A stretch of DNA of 64,000 bases, taken from assembly GCF_004366635.1 (NCBI RefSeq), contig NZ_SORN01000005.1:27737-91736 (forward strand), in the 5' to 3' direction. Below are positions 42,753 through 50,911 of this stretch, piece by piece (position 1 is the first letter of the stretch; each line of letters starts with the position of its first letter). The notes beneath the pieces were generated by a model. The model was not told where the DNA came from and did not search any database. It saw only the letters and a list, made by a program, of their open reading frames with translations. This stretch comes from Roseinatronobacter bogoriensis DSM 18756 (GTDB lineage: Bacteria; Pseudomonadota; Alphaproteobacteria; Rhodobacterales; Rhodobacteraceae). The translations under genes were made by a program, and so were the position numbers.

Positions 42753-43139
42753 ATGACTGACCGCTATGATGAAGGCATGCGCATCCGCCGGACGGTGTTG
42801 GGCGATGCGCATGTGGACCGGGCAGAGGCCGGGCGCACTGCACTGGACACACCGTTCCAGACACTGATCACCGAATCCGCGTGGGGCACTGTCTGGGCCT
42901 CTGACGCGATCACTCTGCGCGAGCGTTCCATGCTGACGCTGGCGATTCTGGCCGCAACCGGAAATTTTGAAGAGATCCCCATGCATATCCGCGCGACAAT
43001 GCGCACCGGCGCCAGCCAGCGCGATGTCATGGAAGCATTCCAGCATGTGGCCGTCTATGCAGGCGTGCCAAAGGCCAATCACGCGATCAAACTCGCCAAG
43101 GCGACCTTTGCCGAGATGGAGGCGGCAGACAATGCTTGA
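42753..43139 (+). CDS. pcaC: 4-carboxymuconolactone decarboxylase
   Basis: A 128-residue AhpD-like protein. TPFQTLITESAWGTVWA and LRERSMLTLAILAATGNFEEIPMHIRATMRTGA are the PcaC signatures, with AFQHVAVYAGVPKANHAI near the end. It decarboxylates gamma-carboxymuconolactone to the enol-lactone acted on by PcaD. It opens the plus-strand pca operon; its last 8 bp overlap the pcaH start. Normal length for a stand-alone PcaC. Confidence 0.92.
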   Translation: MTDRYDEGMRIRRTVLGDAHVDRAEAGRTALDTPFQTLITESAWGTVWASDAITLRERSMLTLAILAATGNFEEIPMHIRATMRTGASQRDVMEAFQHVAVYAGVPKANHAIKLAKATFAEMEAADNA

Positions 43140-43860
43140 TAATGGACCCCTGATCCCGCGCAACCGTGCGCTACATCCGATCCCATATGACCCTGACTAC
43201 AAGACGACTGTTGCGCGGTCCCCCTACCTGCCGCTGTTGTCGATGGATAGCAGCGCGTCTGAAGAAACCGGCCCGACATTTGGCCACGGCCAATTGGGGG
43301 CGCTGGACAACAACCTGATCCTGAACTGGACACGCGGGGCAGCCCCCGCAATTGGCGAGCGGATTGTGATGCATGGCCGCGTTCTGGATGAACGCGGGCG
43401 CGGCGTGCCCCATACGCTGGTGGAAATCTGGCAGGCCAATGCAGGCGGGCGCTATCGTCACAAGAAGGATGGGTATCTTGCGCCGCTAGACCCCAATTTT
43501 GGCGGGGCCGGGCGAACGCTGACAGATGCTGACGGCAATTATCAGTTCCTGACCATCCGCCCCGGTGCTTATCCGTGGCCCAATCGTGGTAATGACTGGC
43601 GGCCCATGCATATTCATATTTCGGTTTTTGGCCACAGCTTTGCCCAACGGTTGATCACGCAGATGTATTTTGAAGGGGACCCGTTGATCCCGCTCTGCCC
43701 GATTGCCGCAACGATCAAGAACCGTGCGCAGCTTGACCGTCTGGTCGCCCCGCTGGACATGGCCAATTCCAAGCCACTCGATTACCTGGCCTACAAGTTC
43801 GATATCGTGCTGCGTGGCCGTCGCCAAAGCATGTTTGAAAACAAGCCCGAGGGAATGTGA
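43132..43860 (+). CDS. pcaH: Protocatechuate 3,4-dioxygenase beta subunit
   Basis: A 242-residue iron subunit. Ligands follow the intradiol pattern: Tyr in AGGRYRHKKDG, Tyr in GAYPWPNRGNDWRP, and two His in MHIHISVFG. PHTLVEIWQANAGGRY and the C-terminal MANSKPLDYLAYKFDIVLRG are typical PcaH. With PcaG it opens protocatechuate to beta-carboxymuconate. Frame is open farther upstream, but ATG 43132 starts at the family N-terminus (LIPRNRALHPIPYDPDYKTTV). Confidence 0.95.
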   Translation: MLDNGPLIPRNRALHPIPYDPDYKTTVARSPYLPLLSMDSSASEETGPTFGHGQLGALDNNLILNWTRGAAPAIGERIVMHGRVLDERGRGVPHTLVEIWQANAGGRYRHKKDGYLAPLDPNFGGAGRTLTDADGNYQFLTIRPGAYPWPNRGNDWRPMHIHISVFGHSFAQRLITQMYFEGDPLIPLCPIAATIKNRAQLDRLVAPLDMANSKPLDYLAYKFDIVLRGRRQSMFENKPEGM

Positions 43861-43863
43861 GCC

Positions 43864-44463
43864 ATGACCCAGAAACTTGACATGTTGCCAGAAACAGCCT
43901 CGCAAACGGCAGGGCCCTATGTGCATATCGGGCTGATGCCTTCGTACACCGGAAATGGTCAGATTTTTGATCAGGAAATCGGCCAAAGCCCGATTGAAGA
44001 GGGCGCGGCGGGTGAGATCATTGAAATCACTGGTTCCGTCTATGACGGCACTGGATGGGCAATGCGTGATGCGCTGATCGAAAGCTGGCAGCCCGATGCG
44101 CAGGGCCGGTTTGCCGGACAGGAAGGGGCCGACCCAAAAGTGAACGGGTTTTGCCGCTTTGCGGCCGATGCGACCAGTGGTGAATTCACCTTGCGCACGG
44201 TCAAGCCCGGCCCGGTCGCCCTGCGTGACGGACGGATGCAGGCGCCGCATATCTCGCTTTGGATTGTGGCGCGTGGGATCAACATTGGCTTGCAGACCCG
44301 GATCTATTTCGAAGATGAGGAGAACAGCGCCGACCCGCTTCTGGCGCGGATCGAACAGCGCCCGCGCGTCGAGACACTGATCGCGAAAAAGACCGGCGCG
44401 GGACAGTACCGTTTCGATATTCGCTTGCAGGGTGAAGGGGAAACGGTTTTTCTGGACATCTGA
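43864..44463 (+). CDS. pcaG: Protocatechuate 3,4-dioxygenase alpha subunit
   Basis: A 199-residue alpha subunit. MLPETASQTAGPYVHIGL is the PcaG opening, and RDALIESWQPDAQGRFAG and MQAPHISLWIVARGINIGLQTRIYFEDE follow. It has lost the iron ligands found in PcaH, as PcaG does, and completes the active site. It lies 3 bp after pcaH. The 110 bp after it contain a strong hairpin before the next gene. Confidence 0.94.
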   Translation: MTQKLDMLPETASQTAGPYVHIGLMPSYTGNGQIFDQEIGQSPIEEGAAGEIIEITGSVYDGTGWAMRDALIESWQPDAQGRFAGQEGADPKVNGFCRFAADATSGEFTLRTVKPGPVALRDGRMQAPHISLWIVARGINIGLQTRIYFEDEENSADPLLARIEQRPRVETLIAKKTGAGQYRFDIRLQGEGETVFLDI

Positions 44464-44522
44464 GCGTTACGCCGGTCTTGCACAGGGCCGCGCACCCGCC
44501 TTGCGCGCGAAACGCCCCACCC

Positions 44523-44552
44523 ACCCGCCCGCGTCTCGCACGCGCGGCGGGT
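44523..44552 (+). terminator. GC-rich hairpin between pcaG and the BKACE gene
   Basis: ACCCGCC + GCGT pairs with ACGC + GGCGGGT around a CTCGC loop, an 11-bp stem with an asymmetric bulge. No U-run follows. It lies inside the apparent pca operon, so it may attenuate or stabilise rather than end the transcript. Confidence 0.45.
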
Positions 44553-44573
44553 CACTGACACAGGAATGATTTC

Positions 44574-45407
44574 ATGACCAACCCTTGCATCATCGCTGTT
44601 GCCATTACAGGCTCGGTGCCGACCAAGGCCAACAACCCTGCTGTGCCAATCACAGTGGCAGAGCAAGTCGAGAGCACGCAGGAAGCATTCGAGGCTGGCG
44701 CGGCCATCGCGCATTGCCATGTGCGCAATGATGATGAAACGCCGTCTTCGGACCCGGAAAAGTTCGCACGCCTGAAAGAAGGGCTGGAAAAGCATTGCCC
44801 CGGCATGATCATCCAGTTCTCGACCGGGGGGCGTTCGGGGGCAGGGCAGGCACGTGGCGGAATGCTTCCACTGCGCCCGGACATGGCATCCCTCTCCGTT
44901 GGGTCTAACAATTTTCCAACACGGGTCTACGAGAATCCGCCCGATTTGGTCGATTGGCTGGCATCAGAAATGCACAAATACGATGTCATGCCGGAAATCG
45001 AGGCATTTGACCTGAGCCATGTGATTCAGGCGGCGCGCATGGCCGATGACGGGCGGCTGAAGCGGCCACTTTATGTACAATTCGTCATGGGTGTGAAAAA
45101 CGCCATGATTGCCGACGAGCGGATCCTGGATATCTATATCGAGACGCTGAACCGCTTTGCGCCTGACGCGCTTTGGTGTGCCGCCGGGATTGGCCCAAAT
45201 CAGATTGTGGTCAATGAATGGGCGATTGCGCGCGGGGGTCACACCCGCACGGGGCTAGAAGATAATATGCGATTGAACAAACAGACACTGGCCCCGTCCA
45301 ATGCCGCACTGGTCGCGCGCACTGTAGAGTTGTGCGAGAAATATCAGCGCCCAGTTGCCAGCTGGCAGGAAGCGCGGGAAATTCTGGGCCTGCGGGCGCC
45401 GGGATGA
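44574..45407 (+). CDS. Beta-keto acid cleavage enzyme (BKACE/DUF849), probably acting on beta-ketoadipate
   Basis: A 277-residue TIM-barrel enzyme. Zinc ligands His47 and His49 are seen in AIAHCHVRND, and FSTGGRSGAGQ, SVGSNNFPTRVYENPP and AGIGPNQIVVNEWAIARGGHTRTGLEDN complete the family pattern. BKACE enzymes condense a beta-keto acid with acetyl-CoA, giving acetoacetate and a new CoA ester. Placed between pcaG and pcaB, this one most likely cleaves beta-ketoadipate to succinyl-CoA and acetoacetate, replacing PcaIJ and PcaF. No PcaI, PcaJ or PcaF gene is in the window. Its stop overlaps the pcaB start. Confidence 0.82.
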   Translation: MTNPCIIAVAITGSVPTKANNPAVPITVAEQVESTQEAFEAGAAIAHCHVRNDDETPSSDPEKFARLKEGLEKHCPGMIIQFSTGGRSGAGQARGGMLPLRPDMASLSVGSNNFPTRVYENPPDLVDWLASEMHKYDVMPEIEAFDLSHVIQAARMADDGRLKRPLYVQFVMGVKNAMIADERILDIYIETLNRFAPDALWCAAGIGPNQIVVNEWAIARGGHTRTGLEDNMRLNKQTLAPSNAALVARTVELCEKYQRPVASWQEAREILGLRAPG

Positions 45408-46786
45408 CACCTGCGCCTTTCACCAGTGACCTGACCGCGCAGCTATTTGGCGAGGAAGAGGCTGCAGCGATCCTCTCCGATCAGGCTTTTATCAGGCACA
45501 TGGTGACAGTTGAGGCAGCGTTTGCGCGCGCCAGCGCCAAGGTCGGGCTGGTGGCGCAAGCGGATGCAGATACGCTAAGCGCGCGGCTGGCACAGATGAA
45601 AATTGCACCGCAAGCGCTGGGTGAGGGTATGGCCAGTGCCGGGGTGCCGGTGCCTGCATTGGTCGCAATCCTGCGCGAGGATTGCGGGCGTGATGCGCAA
45701 GCGCTGCATTGGGGGGCAACCTCGCAGGATATTGTCGATTGCGCGCATGTCCTGCAATGGCGCGCCCTGCTGAACCTGCTGGAAGGGCGTCTGACAGCCC
45801 TGCTTGATAGGATGCGTGTGCAAAGTGATTTACATGCCAGCACGATAATGGCCGGGCGCACGCGCAGCCAGATCGCAACGCCTATAACGTTAGGTTTGCG
45901 TATTGCGACCTGGGCACAGCCCCTGATCGCGCTGGAAGCTGAATTGCCGCGCCTGCGCGCGCAGCTTCTTCGTGTGCAATTCGGGGGCGCCTCTGGGGCG
46001 GGCAGCGCGGTCGGTGATAAGGTCGAGGTGCTGAGCGCCGCTTTGGCGCAGGCACTGGGGCTGACCCAAGGCGCGTGTTGGCAGCTTGACCGTTCCGGCC
46101 CGCAGGCGCTGGGCGCGTGGTTGGTGCGCCTGACGGCAGCCTTGGGAAAACTGGCGCGCGACCTGATTATCGCAGGCCGCACCGAGATAGCCGAGATGCG
46201 CGCGGGGCAAGGTGGCGGGTCTTCGACCATGCCGCAAAAATCCAACCCTGTGGGTGCTGAAGCTATCATAACCCTTGCCCATTACAGCGCTGCACTGCAA
46301 CCTTTGCTGGCTCAGGCTGCCATGCCAATGGAGGAACGCGATGGCGCTGTCTGGGCGCTGGAATGGCTGGCTTTGCCGCAAATGGGCATGGCTGCCAGTG
46401 CAAGCTTGCGCCATGCCGGGGCGCTGATCGAAACTCTGCAAGCCGACCTTTCGCAGCTCACGGCACATCTTCAAGCCGGGCAGGGCGCGGTTATGGCCGA
46501 GGCTGCGAGTTTCGCACTGGCGCGCCACATGACCCGTGCGGAGGCCGGGGCGCATGTCAAAAACGCATTGGCGAAAGCGCGCGAGACTGGCAAACCCCTT
46601 TGGCAGGTGTTTCAAGATGACGCAGCACTTGGCGCGTTGGAAGATTGGTCAGCCTGCCTTGCCCCAGAGAGCGCCAGACCCGCTGCAGAGGCGATGCGCG
46701 GCAGGATCTGGGCGGCTAGGGCTGATCCAGACGCGCGCGATACGCACGCGGAGACATCCCCGCAAAGGCGCGAAACCGACGGCTGA
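45404..46786 (+). CDS. pcaB: 3-carboxy-cis,cis-muconate cycloisomerase
   Basis: A 460-residue fumarase-superfamily enzyme. GSSTMPQKSNPVGAEAI is the signature loop, and HWGATSQDIVDCAHVLQWRALL and FGGASGAGSAVGDKVEVLSAALA support PcaB. It lactonises beta-carboxymuconate. ATG 45404 overlaps the BKACE stop (ATGA); the earlier frame is part of the BKACE gene. Its last 71 bp overlap the convergent pobR gene; the C-terminal tail (ADPDARDTHAETSPQRRETDG) is rich in Arg/Asp/Thr and looks like an extension. Confidence 0.92.
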   Translation: MTPAPFTSDLTAQLFGEEEAAAILSDQAFIRHMVTVEAAFARASAKVGLVAQADADTLSARLAQMKIAPQALGEGMASAGVPVPALVAILREDCGRDAQALHWGATSQDIVDCAHVLQWRALLNLLEGRLTALLDRMRVQSDLHASTIMAGRTRSQIATPITLGLRIATWAQPLIALEAELPRLRAQLLRVQFGGASGAGSAVGDKVEVLSAALAQALGLTQGACWQLDRSGPQALGAWLVRLTAALGKLARDLIIAGRTEIAEMRAGQGGGSSTMPQKSNPVGAEAIITLAHYSAALQPLLAQAAMPMEERDGAVWALEWLALPQMGMAASASLRHAGALIETLQADLSQLTAHLQAGQGAVMAEAASFALARHMTRAEAGAHVKNALAKARETGKPLWQVFQDDAALGALEDWSACLAPESARPAAEAMRGRIWAARADPDARDTHAETSPQRRETDG

Positions 46787-47561
46787 AATAGCTTGGATCC
46801 TCAAAGCCCAGGGCATGTGCCACCGATTGCGCCGACATTTGCGTATAAGCCAGAAGCCGGGAGGCTTCGCGCATCAGATGGGCCTCAATCACGGCTTGCG
46901 GACCAAGCCCGGTTTGTGCCTTGCACACCCGCCCCAGACTGCGTTCTGACAGGCCAAGCGCTTGAGCATAGCGGCCTATGGGCCAGTGTTGCGTGGCATG
47001 GGTTGCGATCAGGGCCTGAAACCGCGCGATGCGCGGGTCGCTTTGGCGCGCGGTGGTGCCGGGGTCGCGCTGTGCTAAACTTGACAGGATCAGGCCAAGG
47101 CGGCAGCGCAACTCTGTCCGCCGGAACCGGTCCTTGCCCCGCCAGACCTGATAGAGGGTGTTCACGGCTTCGGCCATGTCTTCGGGTGGTGTCAGTGCCC
47201 TTGGTGCCGATAGCAGATGTGCCAGTTCCGCGCCATCGCTGAAAAGGTCTGGATAATGCTGGACAGGCAGACTGATAACCCAGCCCTCTGTATCCGAGGA
47301 AAAGCAGAACCCGTGCACGGCATCGGGCGGCAGGCTCAAGGCGACAGGGGGTTTGAGCGTGGTGACATTGCCATCTGAGTTGAAAGTGGTTTTCCCCGAA
47401 ATCAGCAAGAAAATCTGAAAAAGATGTGTGTGTCTGTGCGGCTTGATCGTCCAGTCCAGCCCGGCAGCCCGGTCGCGGATCTGTTCCATGTGCAGAATGT
47501 CGGGGAAGGCAAGTGCTTCGCCATATAGTTGGAATGCGGGAATCTCGGGAATTTGTGACAT
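46716..47561 (-). CDS. pobR: AraC-family regulator, PobR-type
   Basis: A 281-residue AraC/XylS protein with a cupin-like sensor (about 15-150, KPHRHTHLFQIFLLISG) and a C-terminal double HTH: WPIGRYAQALGLSERSLGRVCKAQTGLGPQAVIEA and QSVAHALGFEDPSYFSRRFRAFAGMSPRAYR. It is divergent from pobA, 100 bp apart, and so should activate it with 4-hydroxybenzoate. ATG 47561 starts at MSQIPEIPAFQL, the usual N-terminus, rather than at upstream codons. The 3' end overlaps pcaB by 71 bp. Confidence 0.83.
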   Translation of the reverse strand: MSQIPEIPAFQLYGEALAFPDILHMEQIRDRAAGLDWTIKPHRHTHLFQIFLLISGKTTFNSDGNVTTLKPPVALSLPPDAVHGFCFSSDTEGWVISLPVQHYPDLFSDGAELAHLLSAPRALTPPEDMAEAVNTLYQVWRGKDRFRRTELRCRLGLILSSLAQRDPGTTARQSDPRIARFQALIATHATQHWPIGRYAQALGLSERSLGRVCKAQTGLGPQAVIEAHLMREASRLLAYTQMSAQSVAHALGFEDPSYFSRRFRAFAGMSPRAYRARLDQP

Positions 47562-47661
47562 GGCGGAAAAATACCATCTTTGGGGGGATGCGTCCATTCT
47601 CTGAAGGCCGTGGATCAATATGATGCAACCAAGAGTCACCATTGAGCGAGGGAGGAGTGCC

Positions 47662-48831
47662 ATGCGCACGCAGGTTGCTATTATCGGGGCGGGGCCATCG
47701 GGGTTGTTGCTGTCACAATTGTTGAATCGTGCCGGCATTGAAACTGTGGTTCTGGAACGTCAGAGCCGCGACTATGTGCTGTCGCGCATTCGCGCAGGCG
47801 TGTTGGAACAAGGCGCGGTTGATCTGCTGACGCGCGCAGGTGTCGGGGCGCGCATGGCGCGCGAGGGGCAGCCGCATACAGGCTGCTACCTGACCCATGA
47901 CCAGCAGATGATCCGCATTGATTTTGACAATGCCTGTGCTGCCAAGGTCATGGTGTATGGACAGACCGAGGTGACGCGCGACCTGTATGATGCGCAGGAT
48001 GCGCTGGGCGCGCAGCATATCCACGGCGTCGAGAATGTGGCGCTACATGATCTTGACGGGCAGACGCCACATGTCACCTATGATCTGGACGGCCAAAGCC
48101 ATCGCCTGGACTGCGATTTCATTGCGGGATGCGACGGGTTTCACGGGGTGAGCCGCAAATCCATTCCCGAAACTGTGCGGCGCGAATATGAAAAGGTCTA
48201 TCCATTTGGCTGGCTGGGGGTGCTGTCCGAAACGCCCCCGCTGCATGAAGAACTGATCTATGCCAACCATCCACGCGGCTTTGCGCTGGCCTCGATGCGC
48301 AACCCTATGCTGTCGCGCTACTATATTCAGGTGCCGCTGTCCGACAACGTTGAGGACTGGTCGGATGACGCGTTCTGGGAGGAATTGAAGGCGCGACTTC
48401 CCGAAGATGTCGCGCAGGGGCTGGTCACCGGCCCCTCGATCGAGAAATCCATCGCGCCCTTGCGCAGTTTTGTCAGCGAACCGATGCGCTATGGTGCCCT
48501 GTTCCTCTGCGGGGATGCCGCGCATATCGTGCCGCCGACAGGGGCGAAGGGGTTGAATCTGGCGGCCTCGGATGTGCATTACCTCAGTGAAGGGCTGATT
48601 GCGCAGTACTCGGCGGGTGACAGTTCCGGACTGGAGGCCTATTCGGAAAAGGCACTGGCGCGGGTCTGGCAGGCGATGCGGTTTTCGTGGTCAGTCACGA
48701 CAATGATGCACCACTTTCCCGAACATGGCGCATATGACCGCCAGATGCAGCGGGTCGAGTTGATGCAACTGGCAACAAACCCGATTGCGCAGCGTTTGTT
48801 TGCCGAAAATTACACGGGTTTGCCATATTGA
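47662..48831 (+). CDS. pobA: 4-hydroxybenzoate 3-monooxygenase
   Basis: A 389-residue flavoprotein hydroxylase. GAGPSG (9-14) binds FAD, SRIRAGVLEQGAVDLL is highly typical, ERRD-like substrate residues and LFLCGDAAHIVPPTGAKGLNLAASDVHYL mark the second FAD motif. It makes protocatechuate from 4-hydroxybenzoate with NADPH and oxygen. ATG 47662 has the GGGAGGAG ribosome site. The product feeds the pca operon just to the left, and 4-hydroxybenzoate would come from the Cou-type coumarate route. Confidence 0.96.
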   Translation: MRTQVAIIGAGPSGLLLSQLLNRAGIETVVLERQSRDYVLSRIRAGVLEQGAVDLLTRAGVGARMAREGQPHTGCYLTHDQQMIRIDFDNACAAKVMVYGQTEVTRDLYDAQDALGAQHIHGVENVALHDLDGQTPHVTYDLDGQSHRLDCDFIAGCDGFHGVSRKSIPETVRREYEKVYPFGWLGVLSETPPLHEELIYANHPRGFALASMRNPMLSRYYIQVPLSDNVEDWSDDAFWEELKARLPEDVAQGLVTGPSIEKSIAPLRSFVSEPMRYGALFLCGDAAHIVPPTGAKGLNLAASDVHYLSEGLIAQYSAGDSSGLEAYSEKALARVWQAMRFSWSVTTMMHHFPEHGAYDRQMQRVELMQLATNPIAQRLFAENYTGLPY

Positions 48832-48852
48832 TGCGGCCTTAAGGGGGAAAGA

Positions 48853-48872
48853 AGGGGGCGCTCGCGCCCCCT
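48853..48872 (+). terminator. Terminator hairpin after pobA
   Basis: AGGGGGCG / CGCCCCCT pairs over 8 bp around CTCG, followed by CTTGG, 21 bp after the pobA stop. The next gene ends at 48923 on the other strand, so it may serve both directions. Confidence 0.6.
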
Positions 48873-48922
48873 CTTGGCCTTTGGCCAATTCACCCCCTGA
48901 GGATATTTGAGCAAGGATGAAA

Positions 48923-49429
48923 TCAGGGCGCGGGATGACGCCAGATTTGAAGTGTGCCGAAATGGGGATGGAAAAAATCGCGTTCCTGTTGGCAACCCAG
49001 CCGTTGCGCCAGCGTTTGTGAGCGCAAGTTATCTGGTGCGATCAGGCTGGCAGGCTGTGCCCAGCCAAGGGCATCGGCCGCATGGGCGCGGGCGGCGAGG
49101 ACGGCTTCATAGGCATAGCCTTTGCCTTCGGCCTCGGCTGTCCAGATTTGCCATGCGATTTCGGGTTCTGGCCAGCCTTCGGGGAAGAAGGGCCCTGCCG
49201 CGCCGATGGGCTGTCCGGTTGCGCGATTGACGATTATATGCACGCCGTAGCCCCGCATGATGCGATGGCCCAGCGTGATGCAGAAGCGGTTCCAGGCGAG
49301 GATCGGGTCAGGGCTGCCGCCAGTAAACTGCGCGCGCTCCGACATGAAATAGGCTTTGAAGGCGGGGAAGTCCTCTGGGGCCGGCGGGCGCAGGATCAGC
49401 CTATCGGTCTGAAGCTCCATCTGTTTCAA
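48923..49429 (-). CDS. GNAT-family N-acetyltransferase (RimJ/RimL-like)
   Basis: A 168-residue acetyltransferase. LQTDRLILRPPAPEDFPAF is the RimJ/L opening and EGKGYAYEAVLAARAHAADALG contains the acetyl-CoA loop, slightly shifted from Q/RxxGxG/A (EGKGYA). Substrate unknown; the family acetylates protein N-termini, small amines or toxins. It is the last gene of the metF-ALDH transcript, with a 4-bp overlap on the ALDH stop. Confidence 0.8.
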   Translation of the reverse strand: MKQMELQTDRLILRPPAPEDFPAFKAYFMSERAQFTGGSPDPILAWNRFCITLGHRIMRGYGVHIIVNRATGQPIGAAGPFFPEGWPEPEIAWQIWTAEAEGKGYAYEAVLAARAHAADALGWAQPASLIAPDNLRSQTLAQRLGCQQERDFFHPHFGTLQIWRHPAP

Positions 49430-50889
49430 CCAGCCATATGGACTGTTTTGACCTCGAGATAATTCTCCAGCCCTTCTGGCCCGCCTTCGCGGCCCATACC
49501 GGATTCGCGATAACCTCCGAACGGGTGTTTGGGGTCCACGATCAACCCGTTCACGGTCAGCCCGCCAGTGCGCATCCGCCGCGCAAAAGCAAAGCCGCGT
49601 TCCGGGTCGGCGGAATAGACCGCGCCATTCAGCCCATAAGGCGTGGCATTGGCCTTGCGCGCGGCGTCATCTTCATCGGTATAGCCAATGACAGAGACGA
49701 CGGGGCCGAAAATCTCTTCCTGAGCGACCTTCATGTCTGGGGTGACATTGGTGAACACGGTCGGTTCAATGAAAAAACCCTTGTCCTGGCCGCGTGGCCG
49801 CCCGCCGCCGCAGGCCAGTTGTGCACCGCCCGCTTTACCCGCTGCGATGTAGTCTTCCACCCGGTCACGTTGTCGCGCCATGGCAAGCGGGCCCATCTGC
49901 GTGGCCGGATCCGCCGGGTTGCCCAGCTTGATGGCCTGCACCGCAGGCAGGAACATATCCAGAAATTCGGCCTTGCGCGCTTCGGGCACCAGAAGCCGGG
50001 TCAGCGAGAAACATACTTGCCCGGTTATGGGCATGGAATAGACCATCAGGCTGGGCAGGGCCTTGGCGAAATCGGCATCTGGCAGCAGCACGGCGGCAGA
50101 TTTGCCCCCCAGTTCTAACGACACCCGCGCCAGACGGTCGGCGCAGACGCGCATGATATGCTTGCCAACGGCGGTCGAGCCGGTGAAGGCCACTTTATCG
50201 ATCTCGCGGTGACGGATCAGGTAATCCCCGCCTTCGCGTCCGGCAGGCACAAGGTTGAACACCCCGCGCGGCAGGCCCGCAGCCTCTATGCACTCGGCGA
50301 GAATATAGGCTTCGAGCGGGGTTTCGGGCGAGGGTTTTGCAACCATCGTGCAGCCCGCTGCAAGCCCTGCCGCGATCTTGTAGCTGAGCAGCACCATTGG
50401 CGCATTCCAAGGCGAGATCGCTGCGCAGACGCCTACAGGTTCGCGCAGCATGCGCACTTCGCCGCCATCATCGCGGTGGCGAATGTCAAGGAAAGGGTAG
50501 GATTCGATCAAATCGGCATAATGCGAAAACAGGGTGGCGTTTTGCGGAACCAGCTTGCGGGTCAGGCTGATCGGCGCGCCGACCTGAGTTGTCCAGGCCC
50601 AGGCGATTTCGTCCAATCGCTCGGTGATCAGGGTGGCCACGCGGCGCAGCGCGCTTGCGCGGTCGCGCGCGGACATGCGTGGCCAGGGCCCTTCGTCAAA
50701 GGCTGTGCGCGCCGCGGAAATGGCGCGGTCCATATCTGCGGGCGTCGCCTCAGGGTAGCTGAGAAGCTTCTCCTCGGTCACAGGCGAGATCACATCGATC
50801 CGCCGATCAGAGGCGGGTTGCACCCATTCACCATTGATAAAAAAGCGCTCTGGCGCTTTCAGGACTGTGCCTTGCTGCAACTTGACCAT
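49426..50889 (-). CDS. Aldehyde dehydrogenase (NAD-dependent)
   Basis: A 487-residue ALDH. SPWNAPMVLLSYKIAAGLAAGCTMVAKPSPETP holds the NAD pocket, SLELGGKSAAVLL contains the general-base Glu, and the nucleophile is Cys in ITGQVCFSLTR. FFIEPTVFTNVTPDMKVAQEEIFGPV is typical. The family oxidises aldehydes to acids; with metF as partner and aromatic genes nearby, a vanillin- or benzaldehyde-type substrate is possible (inference). The long upstream frame is rejected: ATG 50889 follows GGAAGGGG and opens at MVKLQQG. Confidence 0.85.
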   Translation of the reverse strand: MVKLQQGTVLKAPERFFINGEWVQPASDRRIDVISPVTEEKLLSYPEATPADMDRAISAARTAFDEGPWPRMSARDRASALRRVATLITERLDEIAWAWTTQVGAPISLTRKLVPQNATLFSHYADLIESYPFLDIRHRDDGGEVRMLREPVGVCAAISPWNAPMVLLSYKIAAGLAAGCTMVAKPSPETPLEAYILAECIEAAGLPRGVFNLVPAGREGGDYLIRHREIDKVAFTGSTAVGKHIMRVCADRLARVSLELGGKSAAVLLPDADFAKALPSLMVYSMPITGQVCFSLTRLLVPEARKAEFLDMFLPAVQAIKLGNPADPATQMGPLAMARQRDRVEDYIAAGKAGGAQLACGGGRPRGQDKGFFIEPTVFTNVTPDMKVAQEEIFGPVVSVIGYTDEDDAARKANATPYGLNGAVYSADPERGFAFARRMRTGGLTVNGLIVDPKHPFGGYRESGMGREGGPEGLENYLEVKTVHMAG

Positions 50890-50911
50890 TCTGGCCCCTT
50901 CCGTAGGTGAT

